Virus record (IMG/VR): IMGVR_UViG_3300037264_000764
Location: 1 to 28,842 of that record
Reading direction: 5' to 3' (one strand)
Origin: a virus
Length of the DNA: 28,842 nucleotides
In this document: piece after piece, positions 5,460 to 12,491 of the stretch
How positions within the stretch are numbered: the first letter of the stretch is position 1
How the letters are laid out: the number at the start of each line of letters is the position of its first letter
Notes under the pieces: generated by a model
Told to the model about the DNA's origin: nothing
Databases searched by the model: none
The model's input: the letters and a program-made list of their open reading frames with translations, nothing else
Position numbers and translations under genes: made by a program

Positions 5460-8400
5460 TCCGTTTTGGAGGCGGGCGTAGCTGGAGCGAGCGCACGCTC
5501 GATGAGTTGGAGCAGTTCTGCAAAGCGGACTATTCCAAGCTGACGCCTGAAGAACGTGAGGTGTTTCAGCTTCTTCTCGATGAGCTGGACGACTCCAAGA
5601 CTCCTGCGATAGCGGTGCCCGCTACACGTCTTGTGGATGCGCTGGGGTCGGCGGACTGGAAGACGACTCCCGTAGACATCGAGACGTTTGTGAAAGATCC
5701 GTACTTCCTCGGGGAGTCCTGCTCGGGGATGTACCCGAAGCTGCTCAACAAGATGATCGAGCTGTTTGGCGGCGAATACTATGAAGCGTTCCTCTGCGGA
5801 GCCATCGGCTACGGCAAGTGCAGCACTTTTGACACACGTTTGACCAACTTGGCCACGGGGGAACGCAGACGCATAGGGGAGCTTGTTGGTCAGACGCCCC
5901 TGGTGCCGTCGTTCGACGGTAAGAACATCGTGCCGGCACGGGCCTCCAAGATTTGGAAGTCGGGACGCAAGCAGTGCGCGAAGTTGGTGTTGGCCTCGGG
6001 GCAGTGGTTGGACGCTTCGCTGGATCATCCTGTGCTGGTCGCGTCCGGGGACTACGCCCCACTCGGTAGTCTACAGCCGGGGCAGTTTGTGGCACGCGCT
6101 CGGTTTGTACCGGCACCGTTGCAGCCTTTGGACATCTCGGATGCCGAGGTGCTAACGCTGGCGTACCTGATTGCAGATGGTAGCCTGACCCACAACGCGC
6201 ATTTGTACTGCAAAGGCGATCGTAGGTTGGTTGACGACTTCCGTGTGCATGCCTGTCAGTTACCGGCGTTTCGTGAGTTCGGGGTAGAGAACTTCAAGCA
6301 AGGCGCTTGGTACGTTTCGTTTCTAGGTTTGGACGCTTGGGCAGCGTCGTGGGGGATTCGGTGCCGGTCGAAAGAGAAACGGGTGCCGCCGCGACTGTTT
6401 GGGCTGAGAGATCGTCAACTGGCCCTGTTCCTGAACAGAGTGTTCACGGACGGATCAGTGTATGTGAACAAGACTCCGCGACGTATCGAGCTGACGTTGG
6501 CCAGTGAGGGGTTGATAGACGACGTACAGGAACTGCTACAGCGGTTCGGAATCTGCGTGCGTAAGTATTACACGCCTAAGAGCGCGGTGCGTGGGGAGAA
6601 GAAACACGCTGCGTGGACTATCTGTATTGCAGACGCGCCGTCCCTTCTTCTGTTTCTAGCCGCCGTAGGTCCGATCTTCGGCAAGGAAGCGGCTTGTGAA
6701 ACGCTGCTGGAGTACGCCCAGGAGATCAAAGCAAACACTAACTGGGATGTGGTTCCGGTCGGGTATGAAGAACTGAAGGAGATTCGCAAAGAGACGGGTC
6801 CGCACAACAAGCACTGGTGGGCCAAGCACGGGCTTGTGCAACGCGACTCGTACATGAGCCGAGACAAGTTTCAGCGCTTGTGTGCAGCAGTGAACTACAC
6901 GGGTCGGTATCGTTGGTACGCGGAAGCGGAACTCGTTTGGGAGAAGGTTGAGTCGGTAACACCCACAGGCATGCAGGACGTGTACGATCTTACTGTCCCT
7001 GGCACGCACAACGCGGTGGCGAACGGGATAGTGATCCACAACACGTTCTTCGCCAGCACGGGCCTGTGTCGCGTGCTCTACGAGCTGTCGTGCATGAAGA
7101 ACCCGCAGAAGTCTTTTGGACTGTCTGCTGACTCCACGATCGCCATCACGTGCATGTCTGTGTCTGAGGCCCTGGCCATTCGTGTTGCGTTCGACAACAT
7201 CGCGGCGAAGGTCAAGCTATCGCCGTACTTCAACAAGCAGTTTCAGTTCCGCGCAACCAAGAAAGAGCTACGTTTCCCATCAGCGATCTGGGTCGCAGCG
7301 CGCGCGGCCACGGACTCTGGTGCTCTCGGTCTGAACACATTCGCGGCGTTCATCGACGAAGCCAACTTCTACGGTCGGTACTACGAGCAGAGTTCCGTGG
7401 GGCGGGGCGGAGCCCCTGGGGGGCGTGTCGGAGCCCCTGTGGACATGGCGGAGCGTGTCTACGACATCCTGCGTCGTCGTATCAAGTCGCGTTTTGATCG
7501 TGGTGGCAAACTACCGGGCATCTTGTTCGTGGGTTCGTCCAAGACTGCGCGAGGCGACTTCACGGAACGCAAGATTCTGGAGTACGCCAAAGACCCTCAC
7601 GTATTCGTGATGGATTACAGCAACTGGGATGTCAAACCCGACATCTTTTTCGACTCCAAGCGCTTCTGGGTATTGGTCGGCAACGAAGCGGTGCCTTCAC
7701 GCATCTTGCTGGAGGGGGAGGAGAAGGAGTTTCAAGCTTCACTCCCTGAGAACACGATCCTGATCGACGTTCCAGAGGACTTCAAAGCGGACTTCGAGTC
7801 GGACATCGAAGGCAGTATCCGCGACCTAGCGGGGCTCAGCACCGTATCGATCAACCCGTTCATTCAACGGCGAGAGAAGATCCGTGAGGCGATCGATCCT
7901 TCTCGTTCACATCCGTTTACGACGATGTTGTTGGACCCGTCGCGTCCAGGCAAGTTTCGTTGGGACATCATGGTAGCCCCGCGCATGGAGCGGTTGTCGG
8001 GGACACACGAGCAGCTCGTACAACGACCGCTATTGAACCCCTTGGCCTTTCGGTACGTGCATCTCGACTTGTCGTTGCGCGGAGACGCTACGGGGTTCTG
8101 CATGGCGCACATTGGCGGTTGGAAGGATGTGCCCAGGCGGGCGGTGGACGGCCGGCAGTTCTTGGAACGGGCTCCGATCTACATCATCGACCTGATGTTG
8201 AAGATCGTTCCTCCTGCTGGCGGTGAGATCATACTCGCAGATGTACGGCATATCGTGTACGATCTTACAGCGCACGGGTACTCTATCCGGCGTGTGACGT
8301 TAGATAGCTGGCAGTCGGCGGACAGCATCCAGCAGTTCAAGAGCCAGGGGTACAGCGCCGAGCTACTGTCGCTGGACATCGCGCCCGAGCCTTACGATTC

Positions 8401-8776
8401 GTTCAAGACCGCGCTCTACGAGGGGCGCGTCCGGTACTACGAGTACGAGCCGGCCATCCAGCAGTTGGAGTTGCTGCAAGAAGATCGTAGGTCCAAGAAG
8501 CGCAAGATTGATCACCCGCCGAAGGGCGAGAAGGACGTGTCGGACGCGATGGCTGGCGTGTGTTTCTCGCTCCAGAAGTACATGGTGTCTGAGCCGTTGC
8601 CGATGCTGACCACGCAGCCTTCGGTCGTTGATCCCTGGATGGACGCGGTGCGGCCTGGCGTTCCTGGGATTCAGAGCCCTTCGGGTGCCGTTTCGACCAT
8701 GGAAGGCGTTACGCTGCCGAAGGGTTCTGGCATACTGCCTCCGTTCCTCGGCGGCGGCTTCGGCTCCGGTGACTAG
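5456..8776 (+). CDS. Terminase large subunit (TerL), interrupted by a LAGLIDADG intein
   Basis: This is the packaging motor ATPase and headful/cos nuclease. The 1106-residue precursor holds a 408-residue intein (residues 122-529). Removing it rebuilds Walker A as GAIGYGKT in a 698-residue protein. Walker B is FAAFIDEANF (D634, E635), and a coupling motif is seen in FVGSSKTARGD. The nuclease domain has HLDLSLRGDATGF, a central LADVRHIVYDL strand, and the terminal acidic motif in KGEKDVSDAMAG. The start ATG 5456 overlaps the previous stop, implying coupling. A Gly/Pro-rich loop after Walker B (about residues 646-661) contains a short tandem repeat. The C-terminal 50 residues are Pro/Gly-rich and probably flexible. 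Identification as TerL is secure. Confidence 0.95.
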   Translation: MIRFGGGRSWSERTLDELEQFCKADYSKLTPEEREVFQLLLDELDDSKTPAIAVPATRLVDALGSADWKTTPVDIETFVKDPYFLGESCSGMYPKLLNKMIELFGGEYYEAFLCGAIGYGKCSTFDTRLTNLATGERRRIGELVGQTPLVPSFDGKNIVPARASKIWKSGRKQCAKLVLASGQWLDASLDHPVLVASGDYAPLGSLQPGQFVARARFVPAPLQPLDISDAEVLTLAYLIADGSLTHNAHLYCKGDRRLVDDFRVHACQLPAFREFGVENFKQGAWYVSFLGLDAWAASWGIRCRSKEKRVPPRLFGLRDRQLALFLNRVFTDGSVYVNKTPRRIELTLASEGLIDDVQELLQRFGICVRKYYTPKSAVRGEKKHAAWTICIADAPSLLLFLAAVGPIFGKEAACETLLEYAQEIKANTNWDVVPVGYEELKEIRKETGPHNKHWWAKHGLVQRDSYMSRDKFQRLCAAVNYTGRYRWYAEAELVWEKVESVTPTGMQDVYDLTVPGTHNAVANGIVIHNTFFASTGLCRVLYELSCMKNPQKSFGLSADSTIAITCMSVSEALAIRVAFDNIAAKVKLSPYFNKQFQFRATKKELRFPSAIWVAARAATDSGALGLNTFAAFIDEANFYGRYYEQSSVGRGGAPGGRVGAPVDMAERVYDILRRRIKSRFDRGGKLPGILFVGSSKTARGDFTERKILEYAKDPHVFVMDYSNWDVKPDIFFDSKRFWVLVGNEAVPSRILLEGEEKEFQASLPENTILIDVPEDFKADFESDIEGSIRDLAGLSTVSINPFIQRREKIREAIDPSRSHPFTTMLLDPSRPGKFRWDIMVAPRMERLSGTHEQLVQRPLLNPLAFRYVHLDLSLRGDATGFCMAHIGGWKDVPRRAVDGRQFLERAPIYIIDLMLKIVPPAGGEIILADVRHIVYDLTAHGYSIRRVTLDSWQSADSIQQFKSQGYSAELLSLDIAPEPYDSFKTALYEGRVRYYEYEPAIQQLELLQEDRRSKKRKIDHPPKGEKDVSDAMAGVCFSLQKYMVSEPLPMLTTQPSVVDPWMDAVRPGVPGIQSPSGAVSTMEGVTLPKGSGILPPFLGGGFGSGD
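5819..7042 (+). other. LAGLIDADG intein inside the TerL Walker A motif
   Basis: The element starts with Cys (residue 122) right after GAIGYGK and ends with GIVIHN before Thr530, so it splits Lys from Thr of the P-loop. Block A is CSTFDTRLTNL. Block B is around LDASLDHPVLV, with Ser at the usual Thr position of T-x-x-H. Block C is LAYLIADGS (residues 235-243), block E is LFLNRVFTDGS (324-334), each with the metal-binding Asp of a LAGLIDADG nuclease. Block F is VYDLTVPGTHNAV. Both nuclease motifs keep their acidic residue, so the homing endonuclease looks intact. Until it splices, TerL cannot bind ATP properly. Confidence 0.93.
7408..7439 (+). repeat. Short in-frame direct repeat in TerL
   Basis: CGGAGCCCCTG occurs at 7408-7418 and again at 7429-7439, exactly 21 bases (seven codons) apart, encoding GRGGAPG and GRVGAPV. 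It lies in the loop after Walker B where TerL proteins are variable, and looks like a local tandem duplication. Confidence 0.6.
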
Positions 8777-8784
8777 GCGGACAC

Positions 8785-10548
8785 GTGGGCTTCTTCAAAG
8801 ACATCGCCAAAAAGGTCAACGACATCTGGACCTCGGACAAGCAAGTCCAAGTGTCCAAGATCGCTGTAGGCAATCTCGCGGCCAGGGGGATGTCAGCGGG
8901 ATCGGGGTTCTCCTACGGGCAGGGCTACGCGGACATCGCGTTCGTGCCGATGCTCGAACAAGACCTGCTGTCGCGGTACGCGGACTACGAGGAGATGAAC
9001 CAGTACCCCGAACTCGCGGCGGCCATGGACATCTTCGCGGACGACGCCACGCAGGTGGATTCGCAGCTCAACAAGACGGTGTGGATCACGGCGAAGAACG
9101 AAAGCGTTCAGAACACGCTCATGGACATGCTGCACAAGCGGCTGCGGATCGACGAGGAAATCTGGGAAATCGCGCGTACTTTGGTCATGTACGGCAACGA
9201 CTTCGAGGAGCTGCTGATCACCAACGAAGGCGTCGTGGGACTCAACTTCCTGCCTACGCCTTCAGTGCGTCGCATCGAGGACTGCTACGGCGCGTTGCTG
9301 GGCTTCATCCAGACCTACACCGGCAAGGTCGGGTTCAGCCACGAGGACTTCGAGTTACTGTTGGGGCAGCGGGACCAGTTGCGCAGAAGCGCTTGTGACG
9401 ATCGCCCCGTGATGATTGCCCCCGAGGAGACGGCCTTCGAGGACTGGGAAGTCGTGCATTTCCGTCTGCGCGGTTCAGTGCGTCGCAGTGCTTACGGCTT
9501 CAGCGTGTTGGAGCCTGCGCGTTGGATCTTCAAGCGGCTCAAGATGCTGGAGGACTCAGCCATCCTGTTCCGGCTTCAGAAGGCCATCGAGCGCTATGCC
9601 TTCTACGTGGACGTGGGTGACCTGCCTCCCGCCGAGGCGCTGGCCTATGTGAACCGGGTACGGCAACAGTACCGTAAGAAGCGGTTTGTGAACCCTACGA
9701 CGGGGAAGCTGGAGCTGTCGTTTGACGCGGCGGCTCCCGATGAAGACTTCTTCGTGCCCGCGCGCGAGGGTCGGGACTCCACACGGATCGATGTGGTGTC
9801 GGCTCCGCAGTGGCAGCACATGGACGACATCGAGTATTTCCGAGACAAGTTGTTCTCCGCGATCAAGGTTCCGAAGTCCTACTTGGGGCAGGAGCAGGAC
9901 GTGAACAGGGCCACACTGTCGGCCCAGGATGTGCAGTTCGCGCGGTCTGTTTTGCGGGTGCAGCGGTGCCTCAAAACAGGGCTAGATCAGGTGTGCCGTG
10001 TCCACTTGGCGGCCTTGGGAACGGACCCCGTGAAGGTGGAGTACAGCCTGCACATGACGGTTCCGAGCGCCATCTTCGAGCTGGCTCAGATCGAGGTTAG
10101 GAACGCGCGCGCGGACCTGGCTGCGCGCATGAACGAGTTTGTGTCTTTGCGGTGGATGTTGCGGAATATATTTGGTTTTTCGGACCAGGAGATCGAAACC
10201 GTCTTGGCCGAGCGTGGTGAGGATGTGCGGCGCGTTTCGGCGGCTCAGGCTGAGGCGGACAAGGTTGCGGCTTCCATCGCTCCTGAAGTAGAGAGCGCTG
10301 ATCTTACCTCTGCCAAGAACCTGCAACACCTAGCCGAGAATGTGCGCAAGCGATCCAACGAGAAGGGGTACAAAGGAGCGATCTCCAAGGCGGAGCTAGA
10401 CCGAGGCGACCGTGCCGCAGAGAAGCGCGCCTCGGACAAGATCGAGCACCTCCTTCGTAACGATCGTGATCTCTCCAAGCGCCTGCGTCGCGTTCAAGCG
10501 ATGCTCGAAGACATCAGAGACATCGAATCTCGAAGGCTTGCCGCGTAG
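8785..10548 (+). CDS. Portal protein (T4 gp20-like)
   Basis: The portal forms the dodecameric ring at the head vertex through which DNA is packaged and to which the tail connects. The start is GTG 8785, eight bases after the TerL stop, with AGGCGG upstream. Residues 64-89 (beginning RYADYEEMNQYPELAAAMDI) and MYGNDFEELL (about 134-143) match the conserved portal signatures of T4-like phages. A later region with AIKVPKSYLG and NRATLSAQDVQFAR also fits. Length is 587 residues versus about 524 in T4. The last 80 residues are charged and helical. It follows TerL directly and precedes head genes, as expected. Confidence 0.92.
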   Translation: MGFFKDIAKKVNDIWTSDKQVQVSKIAVGNLAARGMSAGSGFSYGQGYADIAFVPMLEQDLLSRYADYEEMNQYPELAAAMDIFADDATQVDSQLNKTVWITAKNESVQNTLMDMLHKRLRIDEEIWEIARTLVMYGNDFEELLITNEGVVGLNFLPTPSVRRIEDCYGALLGFIQTYTGKVGFSHEDFELLLGQRDQLRRSACDDRPVMIAPEETAFEDWEVVHFRLRGSVRRSAYGFSVLEPARWIFKRLKMLEDSAILFRLQKAIERYAFYVDVGDLPPAEALAYVNRVRQQYRKKRFVNPTTGKLELSFDAAAPDEDFFVPAREGRDSTRIDVVSAPQWQHMDDIEYFRDKLFSAIKVPKSYLGQEQDVNRATLSAQDVQFARSVLRVQRCLKTGLDQVCRVHLAALGTDPVKVEYSLHMTVPSAIFELAQIEVRNARADLAARMNEFVSLRWMLRNIFGFSDQEIETVLAERGEDVRRVSAAQAEADKVAASIAPEVESADLTSAKNLQHLAENVRKRSNEKGYKGAISKAELDRGDRAAEKRASDKIEHLLRNDRDLSKRLRRVQAMLEDIRDIESRRLAA

Positions 10549-10555
10549 ATAACTG

Positions 10556-10584
10556 TTGACAGCATTTGGTGAGGCTTGTAGCTT
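10556..10584 (+). promoter_or_regulatory. Candidate promoter before the gene at 10595
   Basis: A perfect TTGACA at 10556-10561 is followed after 17 bases by TAGCTT at 10579-10584 (three of six matches). Transcription would begin near 10591, only a few bases before ATG 10595, so the message could be nearly leaderless. The weak -10 keeps this tentative. Confidence 0.35.
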
Positions 10585-10594
10585 TTCGCCTGCA

Positions 10595-11455
10595 ATGCTG
10601 CTCGATCCTACGATCCCCGTCTCCGAGAGGAACCGCGTTACAGCGGGCTCTCGGGAGCGCGCGCAGCAAGCACTCGAAGCTCTTGTTGTGCTCACGGGAG
10701 CTGAGCGCACGGGTGTGGCTGCGAAGCACGAGATCGTTGCGACGTTCTCGGATCACCTGATCGTTGAAGCTGATCAGAAGCTCTACAAGTTTCCCTTCTT
10801 CCAGACAGAGGGCGGCTTCACGTTGGGCGCGGCTGAGCCGGTGTTCGTTCAGCGCGTGTCGCGCAAGCAGATGGTCGAGGACACCATGTACGGTGTCGTT
10901 GATGCGTTGCTTACCGATCGTGTGGACGAGGCGGCGGGACTTGTTCGCCAGCTCGTACCTCACTTGGGTGAAGCCAAGGAGCTGCTTGCCTACGCGGACG
11001 CTCCGAAGCGCGTGGGTGCTCTGCTCGATCGCGACTGCAAGTGGAAAGCTGTTGTGGTCGAGAACGCTGTCAAGGCAGGTGCCTTGGTGCCTGAAGCGGT
11101 CCCCCACTTTGGAAAACTCTACGACGGCTCTATGAAGCACAGCGAGATCGCCGGCTTCGACGAGCTTGTTCGATCGGAGTTCGGTGAGCAGGTTGCTGAG
11201 CTGGAGACGCTCTGGCAGACAGTTGAGTCTCTGGAAGCTGTGCTGAAGCTGATGTCTGGCAGCGAGGCGACAGCGAACGTGAATCTTGTTGAGGACTACA
11301 AGCACGATCTGGCGGAAGTCCGCAGCGCGTTGAGCGACGTGGGGCACCAGATTCAGGATGCGGCTATCCTCGGACGAATCAGTGATGCTGTCGCAGCGGC
11401 GCTGCCCAAGCATCGGGCTCTTTGCTCGCACCTCCAATTGCAGATTTCCCGTTGA
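10595..11455 (+). CDS. Hypothetical head-module protein (286 aa)
   Basis: I place the start at ATG 10595, reading MLLDPTIPVSERN. A TTG at 10556 in the same frame would add 13 residues but coincides with a -35-like TTGACA, and neither start has a clear ribosome binding site. The protein has an N-terminal mixed segment with strands (KHEIVATFSDHLIVEADQ, KLYKFPFF) and then a long helical remainder. I do not recognise the family. It lies between portal and the head assembly genes, in the region where T4 encodes prohead core proteins gp67 and gp68, so a head-assembly role is plausible by position only. Confidence 0.75.
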   Translation: MLLDPTIPVSERNRVTAGSRERAQQALEALVVLTGAERTGVAAKHEIVATFSDHLIVEADQKLYKFPFFQTEGGFTLGAAEPVFVQRVSRKQMVEDTMYGVVDALLTDRVDEAAGLVRQLVPHLGEAKELLAYADAPKRVGALLDRDCKWKAVVVENAVKAGALVPEAVPHFGKLYDGSMKHSEIAGFDELVRSEFGEQVAELETLWQTVESLEAVLKLMSGSEATANVNLVEDYKHDLAEVRSALSDVGHQIQDAAILGRISDAVAAALPKHRALCSHLQLQISR

Positions 11456-11475
11456 TCAGCGTGTAGGAGAACCAC

Positions 11476-12315
11476 ATGGGACAAGTCCTGACCACTCTCG
11501 CGGAAGACATGGAAGCCATCGGCCTGCTGCCGAAGCGGGAACCGCAGGCCAAGGTCATCCCGATCAAGCTTGTCGTCGAGGCCAAGAAGGTCGTCAAGGC
11601 TGAGTGTGACGACGAGGACGACGACGAGATGGAGCCTGATGACGACGACGCCGAAGAAGGCGTCGAGGGCGACGAGGACGACGAGGTTGTCTCGGAGGAC
11701 GGCGATGTCGTAGACGAGGCTCGCCGGATCGCCAAGAAGCTCCAGCGTACTTCGAGCGGTGCCTACCGCATGGTTCGCACCAAGCGCGCGACGGCCAAGG
11801 CCAAGCGCGCTGGCAAGAAGCGTCGTCGGTCGGCAGCGGGCAAGAAGTCGCTGCGGCTGCGTGCGCGTCGCTCGAAGACCTCGAAGTACAAGCGTTTCGC
11901 CTCGAAGCTCGCGGCCAAGCACGGCGAGAGCGTGGACAGCGGCATGGGCCGTGTGGCGAGCCTGCTCGATGATGTGCAGCGTGTGCTGAAGGGCGAGAAG
12001 GCCCCGGTGACGGAAGGTCTGTCGGCGGACAGCCGCAAGAAGGTGGCCCACGCCTTTGCGCAGCTCGCGCTCACGGCGGACACGCTGGCCACCAAGTTCG
12101 AGGCGCTCCAGGACAAGGACTTGGACGAGGTTCGCGAGGAGCTGCTGACAGACCTGCGCGAGATGGCGAGCGACTACGGCGACGCGGCCGTGCAGATTCG
12201 CGACGGCAAGCTCGACGAGAGCGAGGAATCTCTGTCCTTGGCGTTCGAGGAAGACGTGCGCGACTTGCTCGGCTTCTTGGAAGTCTACGACGATTGCACG
12301 TCGGGAAAAGGCTGA
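11476..12315 (+). CDS. Charge-segregated protein, possible prohead core component (279 aa)
   Basis: ATG 11476 follows AGGAGA at 11465-11470. After about 43 ordinary residues there is a very acidic stretch (about 44-77, mainly Asp and Glu), then a very basic stretch (about 83-142, rich in Lys and Arg, including KAKRAGKKRRRSAAGKK). The rest is a helical C-terminal half with regular heptads (SLLDDVQRVL, LALTADTLATKFEAL). Small acidic and basic core proteins sit between portal and protease in T4 (gp67, gp68), and this single protein has both characters. That suggests an internal head or scaffold component, but no sequence motif proves it. Confidence 0.75.
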   Translation: MGQVLTTLAEDMEAIGLLPKREPQAKVIPIKLVVEAKKVVKAECDDEDDDEMEPDDDDAEEGVEGDEDDEVVSEDGDVVDEARRIAKKLQRTSSGAYRMVRTKRATAKAKRAGKKRRRSAAGKKSLRLRARRSKTSKYKRFASKLAAKHGESVDSGMGRVASLLDDVQRVLKGEKAPVTEGLSADSRKKVAHAFAQLALTADTLATKFEALQDKDLDEVREELLTDLREMASDYGDAAVQIRDGKLDESEESLSLAFEEDVRDLLGFLEVYDDCTSGKG

Positions 12316-12491
12316 GGCTGTCTGAGGCGCCGCGTTTGCGGAAAACAGCCTACAGAAGCGGACGCCTCGAACTTGTAGGGTACGAAGGAAACACAGCCAA
12401 ACGCAGGACTCGAAAGTCTCCGAAAACCAAGAGTCGCTCTGCGCTACAGGGCACACCGTTCAAGGGTAAGTTTCGCTGGCGAAGGTACTGA
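12294..12491 (+). CDS. Small basic protein (65 aa), tentative
   Basis: A frame opening with TTG at 12294 overlaps the end of the previous gene by 22 bases and stops with TGA sharing its A with ATG 12491, a typical coupling junction. The product is very basic (RRTRKSPKTKSRS) and ends KGKFRWRRY, fitting a nucleic-acid-binding head peptide comparable in place to T4 gp68. The TTG start has only a weak GGAAG upstream. The composition and the exact stop/start overlap argue for a real gene, but this could be a non-coding leader with the hairpin at 12315-12351. A shorter form from TTG 12336 is possible. Confidence 0.45.
   Translation: MHVGKRLRLSEAPRLRKTAYRSGRLELVGYEGNTAKRRTRKSPKTKSRSALQGTPFKGKFRWRRY
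12315..12351 (+). other. Potential RNA hairpin between head genes
   Basis: AGGCTGT (12315-12321) pairs perfectly with ACAGCCT (12345-12351), and inside it CCGC (12330-12333) pairs with GCGG (12338-12341). No T-run follows, so it is not an obvious terminator. It lies within the region where the small basic protein is proposed. Confidence 0.35.
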
